Part shown: one piece after another, positions 42,217 to 51,365 of the stretch | Position numbering within the stretch: the first letter of the stretch is position 1 | Layout of the letters: each line of letters opens with the position of its first letter | Assembly (NCBI RefSeq): GCF_947496075.1 | Contig: NZ_CANMBJ010000008.1 | Span: 19,394 to 83,393, forward strand | DNA: 64,000 nucleotides | DNA from: an uncultured Tateyamaria sp. | Lineage (GTDB): Bacteria > Pseudomonadota > Alphaproteobacteria > Rhodobacterales > Rhodobacteraceae | Direction: 5' to 3' | Program-made: the position numbers and the translations under genes | The notes under the pieces: model-generated | What the model was told of the DNA's origin: nothing | Database searches by the model: none | Seen by the model: only the letters and a program-made list of their open reading frames with translations

Positions 42217-43082
42217 TGAAGCGTCGTCGTTTTCTAGCTATTGCGGCCAGTTTCGCTGCCACGCCAGCGATTGCGCAGCGCACCGATTGGACAGGACACG
42301 CCTTTGGCGCAGAGGTGTCGATTGAACTGCGGGGACCCTCCAATGAGTCTGGCCCGGCCCTGCGGCACGTACAGGCGTTGATAGCGGAGGTTGAGGGGCT
42401 GTTCTCGCTCTATGATCCCGGGTCAGACCTTGTGTTGCTGAACGGGAAGGGTATGCGGAATGTGCCGGCGCGTTTCGAAACCCTGATGCGGATCGCGGAT
42501 CAGGCGCACCACCTGACCGACGGGTTGTTCGATCCGACCGTTCAGCCGCTTTGGCAGGCTCTGGCAGAGGGTGGGGACGTTGCGGGTGCGCGTCGTTTTG
42601 TCGGTTGGGATCGTGTGACGATGCGCGGCAACAGGGTGCAGCTTGGGGCCGGGCAGGCGCTGACTTTCAACGGCATTGCGCAAGGGTTCGCGACGGATTT
42701 GGTGTCGGACATGCTGCGCGATCGCGGCTTTGAGCGGACGTTGGTCAACATTGGGGAACATCGTGGGTCGGGCGGCCCTTGGCGGCTGGGGCTTACCGAC
42801 CCTGTCCATGGTCGGCTGGCGATGCGAACAATCGAAAACATGGCCGTTGCAACATCAAGCCCCATGGCGACGCCGGTGGGACTGAGCGGCCACATCGTAC
42901 ACGCCGTACAGACCCCACGTTGGTCAACTGTGTCGGTCGAGGCTGAGACGGCAACCATGGCCGACGCGCTGTCGACCGGTTTGGCGTTGGGTGATCTGGA
43001 ATTGGCGGAACGGGTGCGTGGGGCGAAGGGGGTTCACAGGATCACCTTGATTGATCCGGGGGGAGACTTGATCACACTTTGA
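42213..43082 (+). CDS. apbE: ApbE, FAD:protein FMN transferase
   Basis: 289 residues, starting in the stop codon of the NosR-like gene (AATGATGAAG; ATG at 42213 or 42216). RRRFLAIAAS is a Tat-like signal, so the protein is exported. Core family features include DGLFDPTVQPLW, FNGIAQGFATDL, NIGEHRGSGG and TATMADALSTGLALG. It hydrolyses FAD and links FMN to Thr/Ser of target proteins, here likely the NosR-like partner. Confidence 0.92.
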   Translation: MMKRRRFLAIAASFAATPAIAQRTDWTGHAFGAEVSIELRGPSNESGPALRHVQALIAEVEGLFSLYDPGSDLVLLNGKGMRNVPARFETLMRIADQAHHLTDGLFDPTVQPLWQALAEGGDVAGARRFVGWDRVTMRGNRVQLGAGQALTFNGIAQGFATDLVSDMLRDRGFERTLVNIGEHRGSGGPWRLGLTDPVHGRLAMRTIENMAVATSSPMATPVGLSGHIVHAVQTPRWSTVSVEAETATMADALSTGLALGDLELAERVRGAKGVHRITLIDPGGDLITL

Positions 43083-43095
43083 CGACACAAACGAA

Positions 43096-43120
43096 AAGGG
43101 CGGGGATGATCCCCGCCCTT
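43096..43120. terminator. Strong bidirectional terminator between apbE and coxM
   Basis: 11-base perfect stem AAGGGCGGGGA / TCCCCGCCCTT with a TGA loop, followed on the plus strand by CGTCTTTT; a shorter TTCGTTT run follows on the minus strand. It separates two convergent operons. Confidence 0.88.
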
Positions 43121-43141
43121 CGTCTTTTGAATAGCTGTGGA

Positions 43142-43924
43142 TCAGCTTGCGGCGGTCACCGCGCGGCCGGTCATCACCTTGACCAGATGCGCCCGATAGG
43201 TCGCCGAGCCGTGCAGATCGGTGATCATGTTGTCAGGTGACACGCTCAGACCGTCGAGCGCAGATGCAGAGAAGTCGGTGCTCAATGCGCCTTCGGCTTC
43301 GGTCCAACGGAACACGCCCTCGTTTGAAGCACCCGTCACCGCCACGCGCACCCCGTCTGCCAATTTGGCGACAAACACACCGACCAAGGCAAAGCGCGAC
43401 GCGGGCTGGACGAACTTCTGGTAGTTGGCTGCTTGGGGGATTGGGAACTTGACGGCGGTGATGATTTCACCTTCGTCCAAGGCTGTGTCGAACATGCCCT
43501 GGAAGTAGTCATCTGCCGCGATCTCGCGCGTGTTGGTGATGATGGTCGCCCCTGACGCCAGTGCAGCCGCAGGATAGCAGGCCGCCGGGTCGTTGTTGGC
43601 CAGCGATCCAGCAATGGTGCCGCGGTTGCGGACGGCAGGATCGCCGATATTCGAGGCCAGCGCCGACAGGGCAGGGTAGCTGCCATCGGCTGCGACTGCG
43701 GCGTGGGTGGTCGCCCCACCAATGCGCAGCGTATCACCCTCTTTAGTTATGCCCTGCATCTCGGCCACGCTGGATAGGGATACCAGCTTGGATGGGCTGG
43801 CGAGGCGCTGTTTCAGCGTGGGGATCAGTGTCTGCCCCCCGCCCAGTGCTTGCGCATCCTCGACCCCCATCGCTGTGGCGGCTTCGGCAATCGTGCCCGG
43901 TTTTTCAACGTCGAAATCATACAT
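43142..43924 (-). CDS. coxM: CO dehydrogenase-like FAD subunit (CoxM)
   Basis: 260 residues of the molybdo-hydroxylase medium subunit. FAD-binding motifs AQALGGGQTLIP and IGDPAVRNRGTIAGSLANNDPAACYP are present. It takes electrons from the [2Fe-2S] subunit. It is last in the coxGSLM operon, 12 bases after coxL. Confidence 0.92.
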   Translation of the reverse strand: MYDFDVEKPGTIAEAATAMGVEDAQALGGGQTLIPTLKQRLASPSKLVSLSSVAEMQGITKEGDTLRIGGATTHAAVAADGSYPALSALASNIGDPAVRNRGTIAGSLANNDPAACYPAAALASGATIITNTREIAADDYFQGMFDTALDEGEIITAVKFPIPQAANYQKFVQPASRFALVGVFVAKLADGVRVAVTGASNEGVFRWTEAEGALSTDFSASALDGLSVSPDNMITDLHGSATYRAHLVKVMTGRAVTAAS

Positions 43925-43936
43925 CTGAAGCCTCCT

Positions 43937-46309
43937 TTACTCAGCGTTCTGCATGGCGTCCCACACGCGGGCGGGCGAGACGGGCATGTCGATATGGGTG
44001 ACGTTCTTGCCGCCTGATTGCAGGGCGTCGATCACTGCGTTCACGACCGTCGGGGGCGAGCCGATGGCCCCGGCCTCGCCGCACCCTTTGACGCCTAGCG
44101 GGTTGTGGGTACAGGGTGTGCCCTGGTTGTGGTCAACGGCGAACATCGGCATGTCGTCGGCGCGGGGCATGGTGTAATCCATGTAAGATGCGCTGAGCAG
44201 CTGGCCGTTTTCGTCGTAGGTTGTGTTTTCGACCAGTGCCTGACCGATCCCTTGCGCCAGACCGCCATGGACCTGACCGGTCACGATCATCGGGTTGATG
44301 ATGTTGCCGAAATCGTCAACGGCGGTCATCCGGTCCACGCGCACCTTGCCCGTTTCGGGGTCCACCTCAACCTCACAGGCATAGGCGCCCGAAGGGTAGG
44401 TGAAGTTCGCAGGGTCGTAGAAGGCCGTTTCCTCCAGGCCCGGTTCGATGTCTTCGAGCGGGTATTCGTGGGGGATATACGCCTTCAGCGCGACCTCGCC
44501 AAAGGTCACCGACTTGTCCGTGCCAGAGACTGAGAACACGCCGTCAGACAACGTGATGTCGTGCTCGGATGCTTCCAGCATGTGGCCGGCGATCTTCTTG
44601 GCCTTGTTGATGATTTTTTCGGTCGCGCGGACCACGGCAGAGCCACAGACCGCCAGCGAGCGTGAGCCGTAGGTGCCCATGCCGAAGGGGATCTTGGACG
44701 TGTCGCCATGTACGATGTCGATCACGCCGGGGTCGATCCCCAGCATCTCGGCCACCACTTGGGGGAAGGCCGTTTCGTGCCCTTGCCCGTGGCTGTGCGC
44801 GCCGACCATGACGCTCAGGTTGCCGGTGGCGTTCACCCTCACTGTGGCTGCGTCGTACAGACCCACGCGAGAGCCCAGCACACCGACGAGGTTCGAGGGG
44901 GCGATTCCGCACGCCTCGATATAGGCGTTCACGCCGAAGCCGCGCAGCAGGCCCTTGGCTTCGCTTGCCTTACGCCGGGTTTCGAACCCCGCCACATCCG
45001 CGACTTCTTCCATCTTATCCATGAGAGCGTCGTAATTGCCCGAGTCGTATTCCAGACCTGCGGCTGACGCGAACGGGTACTGGTCGGGCTTCACGAAGTT
45101 CTTGCGGCGCAGCTCGATGGGATCCATGCTCAGTTCGCGCGCGGCTTTGTCGATGACCCGTTCTATGGAATAGGTCGCCTCGGGCCGACCTGCACCGCGA
45201 TAGGCATCGACGGGCGCGGTGTTGGTGAAGACTGCCTTCACGTTCACATAGACCAGCGGCACCGTGTAGTTCCCGGCCATCAGCGTGCCATGCAAGAAGG
45301 TCGGCGTGGCTGTCGAGAAGTTTGACAGATACGCGCCCACATTCGCCTTGGTGTCGGTGCGGAAGGCGAGGAATTTGCCGTCCGCGTCCAGCGCGAGTTC
45401 GATCTTGGTCACGTGGTCGCGGCCATGGGCGTCGGTCAGGAAGCTCTCGGTCCGGTCTGCCGTCCATTTCACCGGACGCCCCAGCTTTTTGGCCGCAGCC
45501 AACACAAGAGCTTCTTCGCCATAATGATAGATCTTCGACCCAAAACCACCGCCCACGTCGGGCGCAATGACTGTCAGCATGTTCTCGGGGATCCCAAGCA
45601 CAAAGGCCGAGATCAGCAGCCGCGTCAGGTGAGGATTCTGCGAGGTTGTGTGCAGAGTGTACTCACCCGTGCTGGCCTTATAGCTGCCGATGGACGCGCG
45701 CGGCTCCATCGCGTTGGGCACAAGGCGGTTGTTCACCAGTTCCAGCGTGGTGACGTGATGCGCGTTCTTGATCGCGTTGTCCGTCGCCTCGCGGTTGTCC
45801 TCGATCCAGCCCCAGTCAAAGCACTGGTTGGTTTCGATCTCGTTATGGACGAAATTCGAACCCGACAGCGCGTCGTTCATGTCCACGACAGCGGGCAGTT
45901 CGTCGATGTCTGCCTCGATGGCTTCGACCGCGTCGCGGGCCTGTTCAACGGTTTCCGCGATCACTGCGGCATAGGCGTCGCCCACATGGCGCACCTTGCC
46001 ATGCGCCAATACGGGGCGCTTGGGTTCCTTCATCGGCTCGCCGTCGCGCGAGTTGATCAGCCAGCCAGCGGGGTTGCCGCCCACCTCGACGAAATCCTCG
46101 CCGGTGAACACGGCCAGCACGCCGGGCATGGCCGAGGCGGCGGAGGTGTCGATGGACTTGATCGTGCCATGTGCGACGGTCGAGCGGGCAAAAACTGCGT
46201 AGGTCTGTTTCGCCAGTTGAATGTCATCCGTGTATTCGCCGGTTCCGGTCAGGAAACGGACGTCTTCGCGGCGCACTGTGGCGGCGCCAATCCCTGTATC
46301 TTTGGGCAT
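43937..46309 (-). CDS. coxL: Form II CO dehydrogenase-like molybdenum subunit (CoxL)
   Basis: 790 residues. The active-site loop is AYRGAGR (369-375), the form II signature, instead of the form I AYRCSFR that holds the Cu-S-Mo site. GGGFGSKI (253-260) and a typical C-terminal MCD-binding region are present. Form II enzymes oxidise CO poorly or not at all and may act on other aldehydes or heterocycles. The operon order S-L-M is typical of form II. Among PQQ and formate genes, oxidation of a small aldehyde is possible, but not shown. Confidence 0.92.
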   Translation of the reverse strand: MPKDTGIGAATVRREDVRFLTGTGEYTDDIQLAKQTYAVFARSTVAHGTIKSIDTSAASAMPGVLAVFTGEDFVEVGGNPAGWLINSRDGEPMKEPKRPVLAHGKVRHVGDAYAAVIAETVEQARDAVEAIEADIDELPAVVDMNDALSGSNFVHNEIETNQCFDWGWIEDNREATDNAIKNAHHVTTLELVNNRLVPNAMEPRASIGSYKASTGEYTLHTTSQNPHLTRLLISAFVLGIPENMLTVIAPDVGGGFGSKIYHYGEEALVLAAAKKLGRPVKWTADRTESFLTDAHGRDHVTKIELALDADGKFLAFRTDTKANVGAYLSNFSTATPTFLHGTLMAGNYTVPLVYVNVKAVFTNTAPVDAYRGAGRPEATYSIERVIDKAARELSMDPIELRRKNFVKPDQYPFASAAGLEYDSGNYDALMDKMEEVADVAGFETRRKASEAKGLLRGFGVNAYIEACGIAPSNLVGVLGSRVGLYDAATVRVNATGNLSVMVGAHSHGQGHETAFPQVVAEMLGIDPGVIDIVHGDTSKIPFGMGTYGSRSLAVCGSAVVRATEKIINKAKKIAGHMLEASEHDITLSDGVFSVSGTDKSVTFGEVALKAYIPHEYPLEDIEPGLEETAFYDPANFTYPSGAYACEVEVDPETGKVRVDRMTAVDDFGNIINPMIVTGQVHGGLAQGIGQALVENTTYDENGQLLSASYMDYTMPRADDMPMFAVDHNQGTPCTHNPLGVKGCGEAGAIGSPPTVVNAVIDALQSGGKNVTHIDMPVSPARVWDAMQNAE

Positions 46310-46322
46310 ATTGGTCTCTCCC

Positions 46323-46808
46323 TTATTCGGCGGCCAGAGCGGGTACGTCCTGACCGGACGCGGCCATGATCGCTTTGACGATGTTGTGGTACCCGGTGCA
46401 CCGGCAAATGTTGCCTTCGAGGTATTCGCGCACCTCGGCCTCGGACGGCTTGGGGTTCTCCTTGAGCAAGGCCGCTGCCGACATCACCATCCCCGGAGTA
46501 CAAAACCCGCATTGCAGGCCGTGATGATCCTGAAACGCCTGCTGGATCACGTTCAGCGAGCCATCGGCGTTTGCCTGACCTTCGATCGTATCGACCGTCG
46601 CGCCGTCCGCTTCGGCGGCCAGCATTGTGCAGGATTTCACGGCTTGCCCATCCACATGCACCACGCAGGCCCCGCATTGAGACGTATCGCAGCCGATATG
46701 CGTGCCGGTCAGGCCCTGATCTTCGCGCAGAAAGGACGACAGCAATGTCCGTCCTTCCACGTCGCCCGAGACGGCCTTTCCGTTCACCGTCATGGTTACC
46801 TTTGTCAT
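46323..46808 (-). CDS. coxS: [2Fe-2S] small subunit (CoxS)
   Basis: 161 residues with a plant-type ferredoxin N-terminus ([15 protein letters not shown]...C) and a helical second cluster domain ([10 protein letters not shown] and CRCTGYHNI). It carries electrons from the Mo site to CoxM. Full length for the family; 13 bases before coxL in transcription order. Confidence 0.95.
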   Translation of the reverse strand: MTKVTMTVNGKAVSGDVEGRTLLSSFLREDQGLTGTHIGCDTSQCGACVVHVDGQAVKSCTMLAAEADGATVDTIEGQANADGSLNVIQQAFQDHHGLQCGFCTPGMVMSAAALLKENPKPSEAEVREYLEGNICRCTGYHNIVKAIMAASGQDVPALAAE

Positions 46809-46847
46809 CCTGTCCTCCCTTAGAACATCTCGTTGTGTTTGGTGCGC

Positions 46848-47363
46848 TTAGGTGACCAAGCGCTTGAGCCATCCCTTCTTGGGCGTGTCTTCCGACGCCT
46901 CGGGGTCTGTTTCTTCGGTGGGTGATGCGCCCACGTGATCCTGAAAGTTGGTAAAGAACTGATCGGCCATCTTCTTGGCGAAGCCGTCGATGATGCGGCT
47001 GCCCAATTGCGCCAGTTTGCCGCCAACCTTTGCTTCGACCTCGTAGTGCAGGACTGTTTGCGCCCCCTGCGCTTCCAGCCGCACATTGGCACCGCCCTTG
47101 GCAAAGCCCGCAGCCCCGCCTTTGCCCTCGCCCGCGATGGTGACGCTTTCGGGGGGTTGCATGTCAGAGAGGGTTACGGCCCCTTTGAACGTTGCTTTGA
47201 CCGGGCCGACTTTTTGTACAACCGTGGCAGTAAAGCCTTCCTCAGGGGTGCCTGTCATTTCCTGACAGCCCGGGACGCAGAGTTTCAACATCTCGGGATC
47301 AAGGATGGCCGCCCAGACCAGATCGCGTTCGGCATCAATGACACGTGAATCGCTGAGATTCAT
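46848..47363 (-). CDS. coxG: CoxG-like SRPBCC membrane-anchor protein
   Basis: 171 residues from the ATG at 47363. The START-like SRPBCC fold is recognised by LVWAAILDPEMLKLCVPGCQEM and the following beta/helix pattern. The C-terminus is acidic/Lys-rich, without a membrane helix. CoxG recruits CO dehydrogenase to the membrane in carboxydotrophs. It is the first gene of the coxGSLM operon, with an AAAGTCGC motif 77 bases upstream. Confidence 0.85.
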   Translation of the reverse strand: MNLSDSRVIDAERDLVWAAILDPEMLKLCVPGCQEMTGTPEEGFTATVVQKVGPVKATFKGAVTLSDMQPPESVTIAGEGKGGAAGFAKGGANVRLEAQGAQTVLHYEVEAKVGGKLAQLGSRIIDGFAKKMADQFFTNFQDHVGASPTEETDPEASEDTPKKGWLKRLVT

Positions 47364-47420
47364 GAGAGTCCCCCTTCTACTTCCTGCGGAGCCTATGGTG
47401 CAGGGGGACGGGACACTATT

Positions 47421-47447
47421 CGACCAAGTGTGTACGACCAAAGTCGC
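47421..47447 (-). promoter_or_regulatory. Direct CGACCAA repeats/AAAGTCGC motif before coxG
   Basis: CGACCAA occurs at 47421-47427 and 47435-47441, the second continuing to AAAGTCGC (47440-47447). The repeat spacing is 14 bases. It lies between the end of the binding-protein gene and coxG, and shares ACCAAAGTCGC with the region upstream of the alcohol dehydrogenase gene. Confidence 0.45.
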
Positions 47448-47449
47448 TC

Positions 47450-48352
47450 TTACCGTTCGGGGGTTTGGTGCGTCAGTCCATACTTCTCGTAGATGGCAGA
47501 AATCCGGCCATCCTGAAGTGCGTAGTTGATGGCGTCATCGACTGAATAGGACAGAGGACGGTAGCGAAAATTCACCGCCACTCCTAACGTCCACTGGCTG
47601 ATCGCAAATCCGGCCAGAGCTGGTTGGTGCACATCCGTGCTGTCCGTCAGCCCATGTTCAAGTTCGCCCAACGGACCCATCACGGCTTTGACGCTACCGG
47701 CGTTCAATGCGGCCATTGCAGCGGCCGTGGTAGGGAAGCGGCGGATGTTGCCCTGAAGTTGCCCACCAACAAATCCAGACAAATAAAAGTCCGAGATCGA
47801 GTCATTCTCGACCCCAACAGTGTCGAAGCGGAAATAGGCGGGGACGGGTTTATCTTCGGGGTAGGTTGCCTTGTCATAGGCGATGGCGATGCTTTCGCCT
47901 GCGTATTGTCCGGTGAATACCACCTGTTCAACACGGCATTTGAAGGCGCTGTCATAAGGGATCCGCATCATCACGTTGGCGATCCGGCCCCCGATCAGTG
48001 CACCTCGCCATATGTTGTTTCGTAGATCGGCGTCAAGGTTTTCCCCCGCATCAACAAAATTGAACCGCGCTTCGACCCCCAAATCCTTGGCGATGATGCG
48101 CGCAATCTCGATATCGACGCCCTTTGGCTCTCCGCCTTCTTCCCAGGAATAAGGTGGGTAGTCTTCGTAGACGGCGAAGAGCATGTGGCCTTGGTCCTGG
48201 ATCTCGTCCATTTCCTTGCCCACGATGTCGCGACCGACATTCTGGGGCTTGGGCTGGGGCACATAATCTGCACATGGATCAGCAGCATGGGCCTGCCCCG
48301 TCCAGGACAGACCCATAACCACCAGGGAGAAGATCGTGTTTCGAATTGTCAT
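47450..48352 (-). CDS. Quinoprotein-associated periplasmic binding protein (XoxJ/MxaJ-like)
   Basis: 300 residues, signal peptide SWTGQAHAA. The domain architecture is that of solute-binding proteins (FAVYEDYPPYSWEEGGEPKGVDIEI...; GVDIEIARIIAKDLGV). It resembles the quinoprotein dehydrogenase-associated binding proteins near PQQ dehydrogenases (MxaJ/XoxJ), which help maturation rather than transport. 4 bases after pedF in transcription order, so co-transcribed. Confidence 0.82.
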   Translation of the reverse strand: MTIRNTIFSLVVMGLSWTGQAHAADPCADYVPQPKPQNVGRDIVGKEMDEIQDQGHMLFAVYEDYPPYSWEEGGEPKGVDIEIARIIAKDLGVEARFNFVDAGENLDADLRNNIWRGALIGGRIANVMMRIPYDSAFKCRVEQVVFTGQYAGESIAIAYDKATYPEDKPVPAYFRFDTVGVENDSISDFYLSGFVGGQLQGNIRRFPTTAAAMAALNAGSVKAVMGPLGELEHGLTDSTDVHQPALAGFAISQWTLGVAVNFRYRPLSYSVDDAINYALQDGRISAIYEKYGLTHQTPER

Positions 48353-48356
48353 ACCG

Positions 48357-49055
48357 TCAGTTTGCGGCAGACAATCCGATGGTCAAGGCCTCGGAAGCCG
48401 ACTTGTAAGCGCCCGGTGTCCCGTCGATCAGGTTCGCAGCACGGAAGGCGACGCTGTCGGCCACAGGAGCGCCTGACAGGGTCGGGATTTCACCTGCGAT
48501 TTCACCCAGCCGTGCCTTGAGTGCGTCAGCATCTGCGCCGCTGGCGTCGCTGGTGTAGCCAGCCAGTTCGTCGCGGAGTGTTTTTAGTTCGTCTGCAACT
48601 TCTTCCATCGCCATGTCATCGGGGCGGGCTTCGATGTAAGTGCGGATAGCCCATGCAGCCTCCTGGCCCAAAAGCTCACCAAAGGCCGGCATCTTGGTGA
48701 TGCCGTTCTGGGTGTAGCCTTCAACGAAGCGTTCGACATACCATTCATCGCCGTATTCTTCGGCTTCAAGGAACCGCAGATCGGGTGCCAAGCCACCTGA
48801 AACAACTTCAAGCCCATGGCACCGTGCGCAGTTCTGGTTGTAACCTGACGCGCCGATTTCAACGGCGCGCAGCCAGGTTTCCTCACCCACCTTGTCGGCG
48901 CGATAGGGATTTTCGGTCAGCCACTCGCCTTCAATCATGGGCAGGCCAGTGGTGTCCACCGCCTGCGGTGCGACGTCGCCGTGGGCAACGGCAAGCGTTG
49001 CGATAGCCGTCAGTGCGCCGGCCATAAGAAACTGTTTTCGGGTTGTGCTTTTCAT
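48357..49055 (-). CDS. pedF: Cytochrome c-550 PedF-like electron acceptor
   Basis: 232 residues from the ATG at 49055 (GGGAGG 6 bases upstream). Signal peptide, then the PedF-typical start HGDVAPQAVDTTGLP, WLTENPYR, and one haem site in ASGYNQNCARCHGLE. KMPAFGELLG supplies the axial Met. It should accept electrons from the PQQ alcohol dehydrogenase. A helical C-terminal region (about 140-232) is added. Divergent from the ABC binding-protein gene. Confidence 0.88.
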   Translation of the reverse strand: MKSTTRKQFLMAGALTAIATLAVAHGDVAPQAVDTTGLPMIEGEWLTENPYRADKVGEETWLRAVEIGASGYNQNCARCHGLEVVSGGLAPDLRFLEAEEYGDEWYVERFVEGYTQNGITKMPAFGELLGQEAAWAIRTYIEARPDDMAMEEVADELKTLRDELAGYTSDASGADADALKARLGEIAGEIPTLSGAPVADSVAFRAANLIDGTPGAYKSASEALTIGLSAAN

Positions 49056-49125
49056 CACATGCCTCCCTGACACGAATGCTCCTCATTGCCTTTGTCCTAC
49101 GCCACCAAAAGGATGCGCGGTATTG

Positions 49126-49134
49126 GACTTTGGT
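49126..49134 (-). promoter_or_regulatory. ACCAAAGTC motif between pedF and the PedA1-like gene
   Basis: GACTTTGGT (reverse complement ACCAAAGTC) in the 163-base divergent region. A second related element, CGTAGGACAAAGG on the minus strand (about 49089-49101), matches the pqqA site (CGTAGGGCTAAAG). Candidate sites for control of both divergent operons. Confidence 0.4.
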
Positions 49135-49218
49135 TGTGCGTCGAAAGGAGTAAGACCATGGTCCTATACCAGTCGCTTCGCCCGCCACGGTAGCCTAGCA
49201 ACCATGGGAGGAATTGTC

Positions 49219-50382
49219 GTGAAACACCTTGTGATAGGTGCGCTCGTCGGGGGTGTCCTCGCCGCGCCAGCATCTGCGGAGATGACACTGAACATCGGGT
49301 ATCTGCGCGTCGAACAGCCAGCGCCGCCGACCCTGTCGAACCTTGATCCGATTCCAGAGAATAACGGGCTTGCAGGCGCGCAAACGGGTCTTGCTGATAA
49401 CCTGACAACGGGAAAATTCCTGGGTCAGAAATACGAGCTGACCGTGACCGAAGTGTTTGAGGACCAAGACCCGCTGGCCGCCGCGCGCGACCTGCTGTCA
49501 GCCTCTCCCTACCTTGTGATCGATGCGGGACCCGAAGACATCATCGCCATTGCCGATCTGGCCGAGGCGGAAGGGGCAGTATTGTTCAACACATCTGCCG
49601 GTGATCTGGCCCTCCGCGACGTGGAATGCCGGGGTAATCTGCTGCACACACTGGCGTCCGATGCGATGCGTACGGATGCGCTGGCACAAGTACTGGTCAA
49701 AAAACGTTGGGATGACCTGGTGATGATCACAGGTACGCATGCTTCTGACCTCAGCTATGCCGAGGCGGTGCGTCGGTCGCTGACGAAGTTCGGTCTTGAT
49801 CTGAATGGCGAAAAAGAATGGGCCTTTGACGCCGACATGCGTCGCAACGCATCGCAAGAGGTGCCGCTCTTCACACAGGACTTCGGCGACTACGACGCGC
49901 TGATCATTGCGGACGAAGTGCACGATTTCGGGCGGTATGTGCTGTATAATACGTGGCAAGCGCGTCCGGTCGTGGGGTCAGAAGGGCTGACTGCCGTGGG
50001 CTGGTCCCCTGTCATCGAACAATGGGGGGCAGCTCAACTGCAGTCCCGGTTTGAGGATGAGCATGCGCGTGAGATGACCGCGCAAGACTATGCCGCCTGG
50101 GCAGCCGTGCGCACGCTGGGTGAGGCGATGACGCGTACCAACGCGTCCGACCGCGAAACGCTGCGCGGCTATATCATGTCCGAACAGTTTGAACTGGCGG
50201 GTTTCAAAGGACGACCGCTGACTTACCGCGACTGGAACGGACAGTTGCGACAGCCAATTGCCATCGTGCATCCCCGCGCCCTTGTGGCGCAGGCCCCGCT
50301 TGAGGGGTTTCTACATCAGACCAACGAACTTGATAGCCTGGGGCTCGACCGTCCCGAAAGCAAATGCGAGGCGTTCCAATGA
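49219..50382 (+). CDS. PQQ-associated ABC transporter periplasmic protein (PedA1/LutA-like)
   Basis: 387 residues from the GTG at 49219 (GGGAGGA site; an ATG at 49204 is inside that site). Signal peptide VGGVLAAPASA. LSNLDPIPENNGLAGAQTGL and the two-lobed layout match the PQQ-dependent-catabolism ABC binding family. The analogous systems PedA1A2BC of Pseudomonas and Lut of Methylobacterium are tied to lanthanide uptake. First of a five-gene operon; overlaps the propeller gene by 4 bases. Confidence 0.82.
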   Translation: MKHLVIGALVGGVLAAPASAEMTLNIGYLRVEQPAPPTLSNLDPIPENNGLAGAQTGLADNLTTGKFLGQKYELTVTEVFEDQDPLAAARDLLSASPYLVIDAGPEDIIAIADLAEAEGAVLFNTSAGDLALRDVECRGNLLHTLASDAMRTDALAQVLVKKRWDDLVMITGTHASDLSYAEAVRRSLTKFGLDLNGEKEWAFDADMRRNASQEVPLFTQDFGDYDALIIADEVHDFGRYVLYNTWQARPVVGSEGLTAVGWSPVIEQWGAAQLQSRFEDEHAREMTAQDYAAWAAVRTLGEAMTRTNASDRETLRGYIMSEQFELAGFKGRPLTYRDWNGQLRQPIAIVHPRALVAQAPLEGFLHQTNELDSLGLDRPESKCEAFQ

Positions 50383-51341
50383 TCCGATTGACTGCGATGT
50401 TCTCCCTTCTGGCCTCGACCGCGATGGCGGGCGAGATTTGGGTGACGAATGAAAAGGATGACACGATTTCTGTCATCTCGACCGATACACTTGAAGTGAT
50501 CAAGACTTATGAGACGGGTGAACGTCCGCGTGGCATCCTGTTCAACAGCGACTACAGCCGCGTCTATATCTGTGCGTCCGACAGCAATGCGGTGCAGGTG
50601 ATGGACCCCAACTCGGGCGAAATCCTGCATGAGTTGCCGTCTGGTGACGACCCCGAACAGTTCGTCCTGCATCCGAATGACAAGCACCTCTATATCGCAA
50701 ACGAGGATGACGCGATAACGACGGTCGTTGATGTCGAGACCCGCAAGGTGATTGCCCAGATCGACGTGGGGGTGGAGCCGGAGGGCATGGCCGTGTCCCC
50801 CGATGGCAAAATCGCCATAACCACGTCCGAAACCACCAATATGGCCCACTGGATCGACACTGACACACAAGAGCTGTTCGCCAACACGCTTGTCGACAGT
50901 CGCCCGCGTCACGCCGAGTTCATCAAGGACGGGGCTGAGATGTGGGTGAGTTCCGAGATTGGCGGCACGCTAACCGTGTTCGACACGGCCACACAGACCG
51001 AAAAGGCCAAGATGAGCTTTGAGGTGCAAGGCGTGCACCCCGACCGGGTGCAGCCTGTGGGCTTTGAATTCACCGCTGGGGATACGCACGCCTTTGTGGC
51101 GCTTGGACCGTCAAATCACGTGGCAGTCGTCAACGCCGAAACCTACGAGGTCGAGGACTACATTCTGGTTGGTCGCCGCGTCTGGCACATGGATTTCAAC
51201 GAGGATCGGTCGATGCTGTTCACCACCAACGGTGTGTCAGGCGACGTCACCGTAATCGACGTCGAAAAACGCGAAGCCATCAAGTCCATCAAGGTGGGCC
51301 GCTTTCCCTGGGGGGCCGCATACCGCCCCACGGGGTCGTAA
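50379..51341 (+). CDS. PQQ-associated YVTN-type beta-propeller protein (PedA2/LutB-like)
   Basis: 320 residues from the ATG at 50379. Signal peptide (AMA-GEIW) then repeated blades of the type IWVTNEKDDTISVIS, LYIANEDDAITTVVD and LFTTNGVSGDVTVID. It matches the PQQ-dependent catabolism-associated beta-propeller proteins. Periplasmic; function unknown, presumably metal or cofactor handling together with the ABC system. Confidence 0.85.
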   Translation: MIRLTAMFSLLASTAMAGEIWVTNEKDDTISVISTDTLEVIKTYETGERPRGILFNSDYSRVYICASDSNAVQVMDPNSGEILHELPSGDDPEQFVLHPNDKHLYIANEDDAITTVVDVETRKVIAQIDVGVEPEGMAVSPDGKIAITTSETTNMAHWIDTDTQELFANTLVDSRPRHAEFIKDGAEMWVSSEIGGTLTVFDTATQTEKAKMSFEVQGVHPDRVQPVGFEFTAGDTHAFVALGPSNHVAVVNAETYEVEDYILVGRRVWHMDFNEDRSMLFTTNGVSGDVTVIDVEKREAIKSIKVGRFPWGAAYRPTGS

Positions 51342-51365
51342 TCACAACATTTCGGGAGGAACCCA

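Noticed and set aside
43937..46309. True aerobic CO dehydrogenase (form I)
   Set aside because: The active-site loop is AYRGAGR rather than AYRCSFR, and coxDEF-type assembly genes are missing.
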